A stretch of 64,000 nucleotides of DNA from Desulfovibrio sp. (GTDB taxonomy: Bacteria; Desulfobacterota; Desulfovibrionia; Desulfovibrionales; Desulfovibrionaceae), in the NCBI GenBank assembly GCA_017396005.1, contig JAFQNG010000097.1, forward strand, positions 38,461 to 102,460, read 5' to 3'. Below the pieces are notes generated by a model. The model saw nothing but the letters and a program-made list of their open reading frames with translations, made no database searches and was not told where the DNA came from. This document shows positions 27,118 to 36,454 of this stretch, in pieces. Positions within the stretch are counted from its first letter, which is position 1, and each line of letters opens with the position of its first letter. The translations under genes and the position numbers were made by a program.

Positions 27118-28098
27118 ATGTTGATCGCACACTCAGTGGAAGAGCTGGCTTTTCTGGCTGGCGTTGGCGTTACCATCGGCAATTTTGACGGTGTGCATCT
27201 CGGCCATCAGGCCCTGATTCGCCAGACCATGGAAACCTGCCGCCAGGCGGGTCTGGCCTGTGTGCTGGTGACTTTCTGGCCGCATCCGCGCATGGTGGTC
27301 GCCCCTCACAAGCCGCATTCTCCTTTGACCAGTCGTGAAGAGCGCCTGCGTCTTTTGCAGGGGCTGGGCATACCCCATGTGCTGGAACTGCCCTTTGACC
27401 AGGCTCTGGCCGATTTGAGCCCCAGGGAATTCATAGAGCGCTGTCTCCTGCCCATGCAGTTGCGCCATCTGGTGGTGGGCTATGACTTTACATTGGGTAA
27501 GGGGCGCAGCGGGCATGCAGACGTATTGCGTGAACTCGGCCTTGAACTGGGTTTCAGTGTCACACAGCTTTCCCCTGTCATTGGTGATGATGCTGTGGTC
27601 AGTTCTACGCGACTGCGCGACTATATCAGCAGGGGGGATGTCTGGCAGGCAGCGCGTCTTCTGGGGCGTCCGTACAGTATCACCGGCCCTGTGGTGCACG
27701 GTGAAGGGCGGGGCTCAGGGCTGGGGTTTCCCACAGCCAATCTCTTGCCGCCAGAAACATTGCTGCCGGCAGAAGGCGTCTATGCTACGCGTGTGTATGT
27801 GGACGGCCTTTCCCACGCCTCTGTGACCAATGTGGGGCGCAAGCCCACCTTTGACGGCACAGCCCTGGGTGTGGAAAGTTTTTTGCTGGATGCGGACATG
27901 AATCTCTATGACCGGCAGATACGTCTGGAGTTCGTGGCCCGCCTGCGGGGTGAGCAGTGTTTTGCTTCGGTACAGGAGCTGACCCGGCAGGTCAGGAAGG
28001 ACGTAGCCGAAGCCAGGAGCCTTCTTGCGCACGGCAGCGGTCAGGCCGTAGCGTCATCAGGCACAGAGGTCATGGATGATCCCTGCAGACCTGCATAA
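27118..28098 (+). CDS. ribF: Bifunctional riboflavin kinase/FAD synthetase
   Basis: 326 aa. The N-terminal FMN adenylyltransferase domain has TIGNFDGVHLGHQALI and the later VVSSTRLRDYISRGD; the C-terminal flavokinase has GPVVHGEGRGSGLGFPTANL, VTNVGRKPTFDG and ESFLLD. It turns riboflavin into FMN and FAD. The C-terminal 20 residues extend past the domain and overlap the PHP gene by 23 nt. Confidence 0.96.
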   Translation: MLIAHSVEELAFLAGVGVTIGNFDGVHLGHQALIRQTMETCRQAGLACVLVTFWPHPRMVVAPHKPHSPLTSREERLRLLQGLGIPHVLELPFDQALADLSPREFIERCLLPMQLRHLVVGYDFTLGKGRSGHADVLRELGLELGFSVTQLSPVIGDDAVVSSTRLRDYISRGDVWQAARLLGRPYSITGPVVHGEGRGSGLGFPTANLLPPETLLPAEGVYATRVYVDGLSHASVTNVGRKPTFDGTALGVESFLLDADMNLYDRQIRLEFVARLRGEQCFASVQELTRQVRKDVAEARSLLAHGSGQAVASSGTEVMDDPCRPA

Positions 28099-28894
28099 TC
28101 ATACCTGCATATCACATGGCAAGGATCAGGCCTCTGCCATGCTTGCTGCCGCACAGAAGCGCGGGCTTGCCTGGTATGGTTTTACCGAACACTCCCCTCT
28201 GCCTTCGGGATATGAATGTCCTCTTTATCAGGGAGATCTGGCCTGGGGGTTCCCTTCATATGTGGAGGAAGTACTCCGTCTGCAGGCAGAATCGTCACAG
28301 CCGCAGGTATTGCTGGGGCTGGAGCTGGACTGGCTGCCTGATAAACAGGGATACAGTATTGATCTGGTCCGTCGCTGGCCTTTCGATTATGTGCTTGGCT
28401 CTGTGCATTTTCTGGCTGGTCTGCCTGTGGGCTCACCACGCAGCTGGGGTGAAGATGTAGGCGAGGAAGAGCGCTACGCGCGTTATGCAGCCTATTATGC
28501 AGAAACCGCTGCCCTGGCCCGTAGCGGCCTCGTGCACGCCGTGGCGCATGTGGATTTCATAAAGATCCGTTGCATCGAAAGCTTCAGGCACTGGCTGTCA
28601 CAGACAGGCAGTCTGGATATGGTGGCGGATGCCCTGTCTGCCATGAAGGCAGCTGGAGTGGCTATGGAACTTTCATCTGCCGGTTTGCGGCGACCGTGTG
28701 CCGAACCCTATCCCGGACCTGCTGTCATGCGACTGGCGGCAGACATGGGCCTGCCCATTGTCATTGGCTCTGATGCACATGCTGCAAGCGAGGTAGCCGC
28801 ACAATTCGACTATCTGGAAGAGTATGCACGCTCTTTCGGCTACAGGGAAAGTCTGATCTTCATACAGGGACAGGCACAGAGCCTGTCATTCTGA
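28076..28894 (+). CDS. PHP-domain phosphatase, histidinol-phosphatase type
   Basis: 272 aa. PHP metal motifs are visible: DLHNHTCISHG at the start, GFTEHSPL, LGLELDW, LGSVHFL, HVDFIK and the final GSDAHAASEV. This set matches HisK-type histidinol-phosphatase, which acts in histidine synthesis, and the length agrees. Other PHP phosphoesterases are possible since no his gene is near. Confidence 0.82.
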   Translation: MIPADLHNHTCISHGKDQASAMLAAAQKRGLAWYGFTEHSPLPSGYECPLYQGDLAWGFPSYVEEVLRLQAESSQPQVLLGLELDWLPDKQGYSIDLVRRWPFDYVLGSVHFLAGLPVGSPRSWGEDVGEEERYARYAAYYAETAALARSGLVHAVAHVDFIKIRCIESFRHWLSQTGSLDMVADALSAMKAAGVAMELSSAGLRRPCAEPYPGPAVMRLAADMGLPIVIGSDAHAASEVAAQFDYLEEYARSFGYRESLIFIQGQAQSLSF

Positions 28895-28898
28895 ACGC

Positions 28899-29717
28899 TC
28901 AGATATCACTTTGCGGGCTGCGCTGCAGCAAATGTTCCAGCGTTTTGACAGCAGCTGAACTGTCCAGTCCCTGTTTTTGAGCAAGCTGGGGGAGGTTTTC
29001 GACTGCGTCACAGGAGCGTACGTAGAGCGGCTCCAGATCCTGCGCGAAGTAGTCTCCATGCCGGGCCAGCAGGCAGAGGGCAGCAATACTCGGACTGACT
29101 GCTTTCAACAGAGGTGTGCAGCCAGGTGCGCCCTCTGGGCCTTCCCCTGTACGAACAGGTTCGAACAGGGCTGCATTACGGCTCAAGCCACTTCCACAGG
29201 CGTAACCACCATGAGGATCTTTTGCCATGAGGGCCAGAGCCTCTGCAGGGGGCAGCAGTGTGACATCACCCAGGGGTTGTGCCGGAATAACAGGGCCATA
29301 CGAGACAAAAGGCTGGAAGTGCACCTGATTGCGCCGGGCGTGTGTCAGCACCCAAATGCGATTGCCGTACAACAGGCCATGCTGCATGGCCACAGTGGTG
29401 GCTAGAGCCTGCATATAGTCCAGGCCGGCCAGCCGGGCCTGTCCTGTACGGCGCAGGGCCGCTGCCGTGACCAGAGTCAGACGGATGCCGGTGAAAGAAC
29501 CAGGGCCGCGCACGCAGGCAATGCGCCGGAAAGCCGTTGGAAGAATACCCAGTGTCTTGCAGATATGCTGCAGGGCCGGAACCAGGATCTCTGTAGCCCG
29601 TTCACTTTTGTGCCATTCTTGAGCACAGAGCAGGGTGCTGTTATCGGTTACGGCTATTTGCAGTACACCCTCAGCGGCATTGAGTATCAGCTCCAATCCG
29701 GTAGTCTGCATGTTCAT
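28899..29717 (-). CDS. tsaB: TsaB, tRNA threonylcarbamoyladenosine biosynthesis protein
   Basis: 272 aa of the HSP70/actin-like fold. TsaB joins TsaD and TsaE in forming t6A37 on ANN-reading tRNAs. Visible markers are the N-terminal LELILNAAEGVLQIAVTDN, then RIACVRGPGSFTGIRLTLVTA, typical of TsaB. The C-terminal part is long and divergent. The ATG at 29717 overlaps nothing; the rseP stop lies 7 nt upstream, so it ends the rseP operon. An ATG two codons later is an alternative. Confidence 0.88.
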   Translation of the reverse strand: MNMQTTGLELILNAAEGVLQIAVTDNSTLLCAQEWHKSERATEILVPALQHICKTLGILPTAFRRIACVRGPGSFTGIRLTLVTAAALRRTGQARLAGLDYMQALATTVAMQHGLLYGNRIWVLTHARRNQVHFQPFVSYGPVIPAQPLGDVTLLPPAEALALMAKDPHGGYACGSGLSRNAALFEPVRTGEGPEGAPGCTPLLKAVSPSIAALCLLARHGDYFAQDLEPLYVRSCDAVENLPQLAQKQGLDSSAAVKTLEHLLQRSPQSDI

Positions 29718-29724
29718 GATATCG

Positions 29725-30810
29725 TCAGGATTTGAAGATACGCCAGACATCGTTGAACGTAGCCAGCAGCATCAGACCGATGAGAAGAGCCAGGCCGACG
29801 CGCATGGCCCATTCCTGTACTTTGGCATTGACGGGACGCCGGAAGAGTATCTCCCAAAGGCAGAAGACGATGGTGCCACCGTCCAGCATGGGGATGGGCA
29901 AAAGATTGAGTATACCCAGGTTGATACTGATGAGTGCCGAAAGGGCCAGCAGGCCGGCCAGGCCGGCATGAGCCTGTTCGCCTACCATCTGCGCTATCAT
30001 AATGGGGCCGCCGACCTGATCCAGCGGTACTACACGCTGGGCCAGCTTGACAAAACTCTGCCAGGTCAGGGAAACCATATCCAGCGTATGGGTTGCTCCG
30101 GCCCAGGCTGCCTCAAAAAAACCTCTGGGATGCGTGACCACATGGTTACCAGCCCGGATACCGATAAGCCAGGCTGTTTCTTCTTCACCGAAGATAGTTT
30201 TGCGGCTGGCACGCTCCGCCGTCAAAGACAGATGCAGTGTTGTGCTGGTTGCATCGCCGGTACTGCGTTCAATTTCCACACGCATGGCTTGCCCGTTACT
30301 GGCAGCAATGGCTTCGCTCATGGCTTCCCAGCTTTGCAGCTCCTGATCATTGATGCGCAGCAGGCGGTCACCGGGTACAAGTCCTGCTCTGGCAGCAGGG
30401 CTGTCGTTGCTCACCGCTCCTATCACAGGCTGCAGAACAGGCGTGCCCCAGCCAAAAGCCAGGGCCCAGCAGAGCAGCCAGGCCAGCAGGATATTGGCTA
30501 TCGGACCTGCAGCTACCACCAGCAGGCGCTGCCAGGCCGGACGCAGGGCAAAGCTTTCTTCGCGCGTGAACCCTTCAGGCAGTTCGTTTTCATCGCTTTC
30601 GCCCACCAGGGCTACATAGCCGCCCAGGGGCACCAGGGATAGCGCATATTCGGTCTTACCCCGAGTAAATTTAAGCAGTTTGGGGCCAAAGCCCAGGGAA
30701 AAGGTCGATACGCCCATCCCCAGCCAGCGAGCTACGGCGAAATGCCCCAGTTCGTGGAAAAAGATCAGGCCACCCAGAACAAGAACAACGGCAAGAATGG
30801 TTGTCAGCAA
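29725..30810 (-). CDS. rseP: Site-2 metalloprotease RseP
   Basis: 361 aa inner-membrane zinc protease of regulated intramembrane proteolysis. HELGH is at residues 19-23, the PDZ domain is around 115-190 (VIGAVSNDSPAARAGLVPGDRLLRIN), and the second active-site motif is LLPIPMLDGG. It overlaps dxr by 7 nt in a conserved dxr-rseP order. Likely substrate is an anti-sigma factor of the envelope stress response. Confidence 0.95.
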   Translation of the reverse strand: MLTTILAVVLVLGGLIFFHELGHFAVARWLGMGVSTFSLGFGPKLLKFTRGKTEYALSLVPLGGYVALVGESDENELPEGFTREESFALRPAWQRLLVVAAGPIANILLAWLLCWALAFGWGTPVLQPVIGAVSNDSPAARAGLVPGDRLLRINDQELQSWEAMSEAIAASNGQAMRVEIERSTGDATSTTLHLSLTAERASRKTIFGEEETAWLIGIRAGNHVVTHPRGFFEAAWAGATHTLDMVSLTWQSFVKLAQRVVPLDQVGGPIMIAQMVGEQAHAGLAGLLALSALISINLGILNLLPIPMLDGGTIVFCLWEILFRRPVNAKVQEWAMRVGLALLIGLMLLATFNDVWRIFKS

Positions 30811-32126
30811 GAATATTCTCCAGATCGCACCAGTTCGTGCACCAGTGCACGGCTTTGAGCGTCAAGGCTTGAGATACGTTCCACCAAGATATGCACTTCC
30901 TGTGCAAGCGCAAGGGGGTCAGTCTGCACTGACACCGCCAGTGGCGGACAGAGGGGGGCATGCCCCGGATTGGATGCAGAGTGAGCATCCAGCGCTTTGC
31001 GGATGAGTTTGGCAATGGCCGTAAATCTGCACTGCCGTTGCAGAAAGAGTTCTACTGCGCTTTCATTGGCAGCATTGAGTACAACGCTCAGACCGCCGCG
31101 ACCGCGCAGTGCCATGCGAGCCAGCTCCAGGCAGGGGAAGGCTTCCAGATCTGGAGTGTGAAAGGTTAGCGCTGTCCTGGTCAGGTCAAGAGGTGGAACT
31201 TCTGTGGGCATACAGTGTGGCCACATCAGGCAGTGGGCGATGGCCATGCGCATGTCTGGCGTACCCAGCTGAGCCAGGAGAGAATGATCGGCCAGTTCCA
31301 CCATGGAGTGCACCAGAGACTGTGGATGCACCAGCACGGTAATGTCGTCAACACCAACACCATAGAGGTGGAAGGCCTCTGCCACTTCCAACCCCTTGTT
31401 CATCAGCGTAGCAGAGTCAATGCTGATTTTGGCCCCCATGTTCCAGTTGGGATGCTTGAGAGCCTGCTCTACCGTGACATTTTCCAGTTCTGCAGCTGTT
31501 TTGCCGCGAAACGGCCCACCTGAAGCTGTGAGAATGAGCCTGTTTACCTCCTGGCCACGCCCGGCCAGACACTGGAAAATGGCATTATGTTCTGAGTCCA
31601 CTGGCAGTACAGAAGCACCGGTACTGGCGCAGATGTCACGCACCAGACCACCGGCCAGCACGAGGGATTCCTTGTTGGCCAGGCAGACAACCTTGCCGGC
31701 CAGCACGGCTGCCAGTGTGCCTGCAAGACCAGCTGCTCCTACCTGTGCTGAGAGTACTGTAGAGGCCTCGGGCAGAGAAGCCAGCTCGGCATAGCCTTCG
31801 CGACCTGTCAGGATGCGGGGGTGGTAATCTGCAGGAAGGAGGGCGTGCAATGCCCTGGCCGCATCTTCGTCCAGAACAGCCAGACAAGGAGGGCGGAAGG
31901 TCACAGCCTGCTCAGCCAGTCTATTTACCTGCCGGGCGCAGGCAAGGCCAAGGATGCGGAAAAAATCAGGCTGTTTTGCTACCACAGCCAGGGCACTACG
32001 GCCGATGGAGCCGGTAGAGCCAAGTATGACCAGGGAGCGGGGCAGTGTATGACACCAGCGTTCAGACGGAGGGCCGGAGATATAGTTGATAACAGGGCCG
32101 CCAAGGCCCGGCCAGAGTTCTGCCAT
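30804..32126 (-). CDS. dxr: 1-deoxy-D-xylulose 5-phosphate reductoisomerase
   Basis: 440 aa. Second enzyme of the MEP isoprenoid pathway, making 2-C-methylerythritol 4-phosphate with NADPH. The Rossmann motif ILGSTGSIGRSAL is followed by LANKESLVLAGG, PVDSEHNAIFQCL, SGGPFRG and PNWNMGAKISIDSATLMNKGLE, split here by domain order. About 30 residues precede the Rossmann strand, longer than in E. coli, so the true start may be further inside but no better in-frame start is visible. Confidence 0.95.
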   Translation of the reverse strand: MAELWPGLGGPVINYISGPPSERWCHTLPRSLVILGSTGSIGRSALAVVAKQPDFFRILGLACARQVNRLAEQAVTFRPPCLAVLDEDAARALHALLPADYHPRILTGREGYAELASLPEASTVLSAQVGAAGLAGTLAAVLAGKVVCLANKESLVLAGGLVRDICASTGASVLPVDSEHNAIFQCLAGRGQEVNRLILTASGGPFRGKTAAELENVTVEQALKHPNWNMGAKISIDSATLMNKGLEVAEAFHLYGVGVDDITVLVHPQSLVHSMVELADHSLLAQLGTPDMRMAIAHCLMWPHCMPTEVPPLDLTRTALTFHTPDLEAFPCLELARMALRGRGGLSVVLNAANESAVELFLQRQCRFTAIAKLIRKALDAHSASNPGHAPLCPPLAVSVQTDPLALAQEVHILVERISSLDAQSRALVHELVRSGEYSC

Positions 32127-32141
32127 CAGGATGCTACGCCT

Positions 32142-32951
32142 TTAGAAAAAGAAAAACCATTGATCTACCACCGCTACCATGGGCAGGGCAAAGAGCAGGC
32201 TGTCAGCTCGATCCAGCATGCCACCGTGCCCAGGCAGGAGGGAGCCTGAGTCCTTGACGTTGACCGAACGCTTCAGCGCGGATTCGAAAAGATCGCCCAG
32301 CTGGGCAAAGGCGTTGATGGCAATGCCCAGCAGGGCAAAGGCCAGGCAGCCGGCCTTGCCGTAGGCGATGCCATAGATGATGCAGAAAGCAACACAGGCC
32401 ACCAGGCTGCCTACAGCCCCTTCAGAGCTTTTTTTGGGGCTGACGCGAGGCCAGAGTTTGTGATGCCCGAAACGTGTGCCCACAAAGTAGGCAGCCGTAT
32501 CAGAAATGGCAACGGCGGCGATGACGAAGATCAGCTTGACCGGTGAGAGGTAGGTAGCCGGCAAGAGCAGCAGAGGCACATAGGCCAGGCCTGCCATGAA
32601 GATGCCGCTGGCGGCAAAGGCATTATCGTCTTCTACAACGTCCCAGCGGAAGAGGAAACTCATGGCTGCCAGTACAAAGCCTGCACCCAGGCAGACCAGA
32701 GCGTCCTGCGGACGATGCATCCAGGTCAGGCAGAGCATGGCCCAGCCCAGGCCGATAGCGCAGAGCCGGCTTGGGATGCGCCCCAGAGGTCCCCAGAACA
32801 GCGAGTAGAATTCCCACAGGCCCAGGGCTGCAACCATGAGGATGACAAAGAGCAGAAACCAGCCCTGCATGAAGATGGCCAAAAGCAATACTGCCGCCAG
32901 GCATAGCCCGGTGAGTATGCGTCTTTTGTCTATGGCATGGTCAACAGCCAT
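32142..32951 (-). CDS. cdsA: Phosphatidate cytidylyltransferase
   Basis: 269 aa, about seven to eight membrane helices. The family signature runs through SDTAAYFVGTRFGHHKLWP, SPKKSSEGAVGS, LGDLFESALKR and KDSGSLLPGHGGMLDRADS. It makes CDP-diacylglycerol from phosphatidate and CTP. ATG 32951 is chosen because CAGGAG is 7 nt upstream; it lies inside the end of uppS (11-nt overlap). Confidence 0.95.
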   Translation of the reverse strand: MAVDHAIDKRRILTGLCLAAVLLLAIFMQGWFLLFVILMVAALGLWEFYSLFWGPLGRIPSRLCAIGLGWAMLCLTWMHRPQDALVCLGAGFVLAAMSFLFRWDVVEDDNAFAASGIFMAGLAYVPLLLLPATYLSPVKLIFVIAAVAISDTAAYFVGTRFGHHKLWPRVSPKKSSEGAVGSLVACVAFCIIYGIAYGKAGCLAFALLGIAINAFAQLGDLFESALKRSVNVKDSGSLLPGHGGMLDRADSLLFALPMVAVVDQWFFFF

Positions 32952-33669
32952 TGATTTGCTCCTGTGTTTTGCCGAAGCGTCGTGAGCGTCCGGCATAGGC
33001 GGCCAGGGCCGCGTCAAGCTGCGACTCGTCAAAGTCGGGCCAGGCTACAGGGGTAAAATAGAGTTCGCTGTAGGCGCACTGGTAGAGCAGATAATTGCTC
33101 AGACGCTGCTCTCCACTGGTACGGATAAGCAGGTCCGGGTCTGGCTGGCCGGCAGTATAGAGACGGGCTGCCAGACTGGCTTCTGTGATATCTTCCGGGC
33201 GCACACCGTCACGTACAAAACTCTGTATGGCGCGTACCAGTTCGGCCCGGCTACCATAGTTGAGGGCCAGGTTGAGTGTCATGTGCTGACCACCAGCTGT
33301 GCGGGATATGGCGTGGCGCAGGGCCGTACGCTGGGCCAGGGGCAGACCGTCCACGTCTCCGAATACCTTGAGGGCAATGCCTTTTTCTTCCATGAGGGGC
33401 ACCTCCTGCTGGAGAAATTCCAGCAGGAGGCTGAACAGGGCAGTGATTTCGGCCCTGGGTCGATTCCAGTTTTCGCTGGAGAAGGCATAAAGGGTCAGGT
33501 GTCTGATGCCAAGGGTACGGCAACGTGTCACTACAGTGCGTACGGCATCAGCCCCGGCGCGATGCCCGGCTGAACGCGAAAGGCCGCGGGCCTGGGCCCA
33601 GCGTCCATTACCATCCATGATGATGGCTACATGCGCAGGCAGTTTGTCTGAAGAATCCTGGTTCTGCAT
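32941..33669 (-). CDS. uppS: Undecaprenyl diphosphate synthase
   Basis: 242-aa cis-prenyltransferase that supplies the C55 carrier lipid for peptidoglycan and surface glycans. The substrate-binding motif IIMDGNGRWAQARG is at residues 15-28; LTLYAFSSENWNRP, LNYGSRAELV and DLLIRTSGEQRLSNYLLYQ are canonical. Overlaps cdsA. Confidence 0.97.
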   Translation of the reverse strand: MQNQDSSDKLPAHVAIIMDGNGRWAQARGLSRSAGHRAGADAVRTVVTRCRTLGIRHLTLYAFSSENWNRPRAEITALFSLLLEFLQQEVPLMEEKGIALKVFGDVDGLPLAQRTALRHAISRTAGGQHMTLNLALNYGSRAELVRAIQSFVRDGVRPEDITEASLAARLYTAGQPDPDLLIRTSGEQRLSNYLLYQCAYSELYFTPVAWPDFDESQLDAALAAYAGRSRRFGKTQEQINGC

Positions 33670-33697
33670 GGTCTATATGCCACAGGGCGGATATACC

Positions 33698-34258
33698 CTA
33701 AATTTCCATAATTTCTTTTTCTTTGGCCGCACACTTCTTATCCACTTCAGCCACGAATCTGTCGGTCAGCTTCTGCACATCGTCCACTGACTTTTTTAGA
33801 TCATCTTCAGTGATCTGTTTGTCCTTTTCCAGTTTTTTCAGGCTGTCGTTGGCATCACGACGCACATTGCGCACGGCTACCTTGGCCTCTTCGCCGTACT
33901 TTCGCGAAACCTTGACCAGATCCTTGCGGCGTTCTTCGGTGAGCGGGGGGATGGAGATACGGATAATCTTGCCGTCATTGATGGGTGTCAAACCGAGATC
34001 GGATTTGAGGATGGCTTTTTCTACAGCAGCAATACCGCCCTTGTCCCAGGGCTGTATGGTGAGTGTACGACTGTCGGGCACAGCTACCGAGGCCATCTGA
34101 CTGATAGGGGTGGGGGTACCGTAATAGTCGGCCTTGATACCGTCTACCAGCGACGTAGAAGCACGCCCTGTGCGCAGTTTGGCAAAGTCGCGTTCAAGCG
34201 AGGCCAGAGCCTTTTCCATGCGTTCTTCGGCGTCCAGAAGGGTGCTGTCGATATCCAT
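33698..34258 (-). CDS. frr: Ribosome recycling factor
   Basis: 186 aa, the usual length. It splits post-termination ribosomes together with EF-G. Family segments: [24 protein letters not shown]-like [24 protein letters not shown]-like [16 protein letters not shown] and RNVRRDAND. Twenty-one nt downstream of pyrH. Confidence 0.97.
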   Translation of the reverse strand: MDIDSTLLDAEERMEKALASLERDFAKLRTGRASTSLVDGIKADYYGTPTPISQMASVAVPDSRTLTIQPWDKGGIAAVEKAILKSDLGLTPINDGKIIRISIPPLTEERRKDLVKVSRKYGEEAKVAVRNVRRDANDSLKKLEKDKQITEDDLKKSVDDVQKLTDRFVAEVDKKCAAKEKEIMEI

Positions 34259-34279
34259 GAGAGAGCTCCTTGTAAGTGG

Positions 34280-34996
34280 CTATTTGTCGTGTACTATGGT
34301 GCCTACACTGTCACCGAGCAGAGCCCGGCGGATGTCACCGCCAAACATACGGCAGACAATAATGGGCACATGGTTATCGCGTACCAGTGCAAAGGCCGTA
34401 GCGTCCATGACGCCCAGACGGCGGGAGAGGGTCTCATCGTAGCTGATGCTGTCGAACTTTACAGCATCGTCATATTTGACGGGGTCTTTGTCATAGATGC
34501 CGTCTACCTTGGTAGCCTTGATAATGGCATCGCATTTCAGCTCCATGCCACGCAGAGCCGCTGTGGTGTCGGTAGTGAAATAAGGGTTGCCCGTGCCTGC
34601 CGCACAGATGACCACGCGCCCCTTTTCCAGATGGCGCAGGGCACGGCGGCGGATGAAGGGCTCACAGACTTCACGCATGTTGATGGCTGAAAGTACCCGG
34701 GTGGGATATCCCTGTTTTTCCAGCATGTCCTGTACGGCCAGAGCATTGAGCACTGTGGCCAGCATGCCCATGTAGTCGGCAGAAGAGCGTTCCATGCCTT
34801 TTGCCGATGCGGACAGGCCGCGAAAGATATTGCCACCGCCAATGACCAGAGCCATCTCTACGCCCATATCGAGAACGGTACCGATCTCTGTACAGATGGC
34901 CGCTACAGTGTCGGGATTGATGCCGGTTTTCTGTTCGCCAGCCAGGGCCTCGCCGCTCAGTTTGAGCAGCACGCGCTTGTATTTGAGTGTGGGCAT
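34280..34996 (-). CDS. pyrH: UMP kinase
   Basis: 238 aa amino-acid-kinase-fold enzyme converting UMP to UDP. Motifs: [43 protein letters not shown] and [15 protein letters not shown] 34996 is preferred for the upstream GGCGGAG and because the family starts here; 18 extra in-frame codons upstream are not supported. Heads the pyrH-frr-uppS-cdsA-dxr-rseP-tsaB run. Confidence 0.96.
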   Translation of the reverse strand: MPTLKYKRVLLKLSGEALAGEQKTGINPDTVAAICTEIGTVLDMGVEMALVIGGGNIFRGLSASAKGMERSSADYMGMLATVLNALAVQDMLEKQGYPTRVLSAINMREVCEPFIRRRALRHLEKGRVVICAAGTGNPYFTTDTTAALRGMELKCDAIIKATKVDGIYDKDPVKYDDAVKFDSISYDETLSRRLGVMDATAFALVRDNHVPIIVCRMFGGDIRRALLGDSVGTIVHDK

Positions 34997-35125
34997 GGCT
35001 CCGCCTTGGTAAAAGAATGCTAGAACACCGAATGTATGGGAGATGCGCAAGAACGCAACACTGGAGGTATAACAGAAAACGCGACTCTCTCAAAGTCTTT
35101 TTGCATGACAGAGCGCGGTGACTCG

Positions 35126-35404
35126 TCAGACTGGGGAAGGAAAAGGCCAGTCCTGCACATGCAGTGCGACAGTGTGTCCCATGTCTGTCAGGGCCTGACG
35201 AACAGCGTTTTCCTGATGCGGACTGAAAAAGACTTTAAGCAGTGCCGTGCGGCGTTCCAGCACAGTGAAGGATGCAAGATTGTCATATGCCTCCAGCAAA
35301 AAGCGGAACATGGCTATATCTTCAGGGGCCAGGCGTACCAGGAGGCGTGCGCTGCAGCAAGGGGCAGGCAGGGCAGGGCGTTTTCTGTATGAACTTCTGT
35401 ACAT
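35126..35404 (-). CDS. DUF4911-type small protein
   Basis: 92 aa. The stretch ARLLVRLAPEDIAMFRFLLE, FTVLERRTALLKVFFSPHQ and TDMGHTV recalls the DUF4911 family of Desulfovibrionaceae, function unknown. The ATG overlaps the azlD stop (TGATG), so it is translated with the transporter. Cytoplasmic, no membrane segment. Confidence 0.75.
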   Translation of the reverse strand: MYRSSYRKRPALPAPCCSARLLVRLAPEDIAMFRFLLEAYDNLASFTVLERRTALLKVFFSPHQENAVRQALTDMGHTVALHVQDWPFPSPV

Positions 35405-35733
35405 CAGTACAGGCCGCTCCAGCGTGCCAGGATCACCAGGCCAATGCCGAAGGCGATGGTCACGAAGTAGTTTTTGAAACGCCATGCCACCAGCAGCGAA
35501 GGGATGGCCACCATAAGAAAGAGATTGGAGGTTGTCGCGTTGAACTGCCCCTCATAGAAAAATACATCCGGTCCGACCAGGGCGGCCATGACAGCTACTG
35601 GCACGAAGGCCAGCCAGTGTCGTAAGAGCAGCGGCAGAGAGTCGCCTCTGAGAAATGTTACGGGTATGACCTTGGGCAGGACAGTAGCCAGCACACTGCC
35701 TGCAAGGCACAGGATAAGGGCTGTATCATCCAT
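35404..35733 (-). CDS. azlD: AzlD-family branched-chain amino acid exporter, small subunit
   Basis: 109 aa, four hydrophobic segments (ALILCLAGSVLATVLPKVIP and on), typical for AzlD. With AzlC it exports branched-chain amino acids or analogues. ATG 35733 has GGAGG upstream and overlaps the azlC stop by 8 nt. Confidence 0.88.
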   Translation of the reverse strand: MDDTALILCLAGSVLATVLPKVIPVTFLRGDSLPLLLRHWLAFVPVAVMAALVGPDVFFYEGQFNATTSNLFLMVAIPSLLVAWRFKNYFVTIAFGIGLVILARWSGLY

Positions 35734-36454
35734 GGTTTTCCTCCGCAGGAGGGGTTTTCCAGCTGTTTTGCCCATAGAGCAGAAGCACGCCTAGGCTGGC
35801 CCCCAGCACCGTGGCCACAGCTACATTCCACTGGCTCATGCCTGCGGCCTTGAGAGCGATGGACAGAGATGTCGTGAAGACGGCGACCACTATGTGCAGG
35901 CGGCTTACGCACTGTGGTACTACCAGAGCCAGAAACATGGCTGTGATGGCATAGTCCAGGCCCAGGGGGCGAACGTCATTGACAAGTCCGCCACAGAAGG
36001 CGCCAATGGTACAGCCGATGATCCAGCCCAGATGGGTAGTACAGTTACATGTGAACAGGGTGGTCAGTTTAAGTTGCCACCCCTGCTGCAGAGCGGTAAT
36101 GTGTACGGCAAAATTTTCATCGGTGAGACCGAGTCCCAGCAGAAAACGCATACCGCGTGGCAGCCTGACCATCCAGGAAGACCAGGCAGCCGACATGAGC
36201 AGGTAACGCAGATTGACGATGAAGACCGCAGCAATGATAGAAAAGACTCCGGCCCCGGCCCCCCAGAGACTGGCGAAGACAAACTGCCCTGATCCGGAAA
36301 ACATGGTGAAGGCCATGGCCACAGCCAGACCTGGAGGGATGTTGTTCTTGACTGCCAGTACTCCGAAGGCGAAACCCACAGGTACATAGCCCAGGATAAT
36401 GGGTAGAGCGCGGCGCAGGCCCTCGGCAAAAGGGCTTGGAGTATTATTGATCAC
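35726..36454 (-). CDS. azlC: AzlC-family branched-chain amino acid exporter, large subunit
   Basis: 242 aa with six to seven membrane helices. Family features: GLRRALPIILGYVPVGFAFG, AFTMFSGSGQFVFASLWGAG, and LRYLLMSAA. It starts at GTG 36454 inside the end of the NYN gene (11-nt overlap), so it may be translationally coupled. The liv importer elsewhere in the window works in the opposite direction. Confidence 0.92.
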   Translation of the reverse strand: MINNTPSPFAEGLRRALPIILGYVPVGFAFGVLAVKNNIPPGLAVAMAFTMFSGSGQFVFASLWGAGAGVFSIIAAVFIVNLRYLLMSAAWSSWMVRLPRGMRFLLGLGLTDENFAVHITALQQGWQLKLTTLFTCNCTTHLGWIIGCTIGAFCGGLVNDVRPLGLDYAITAMFLALVVPQCVSRLHIVVAVFTTSLSIALKAAGMSQWNVAVATVLGASLGVLLLYGQNSWKTPPAEENHG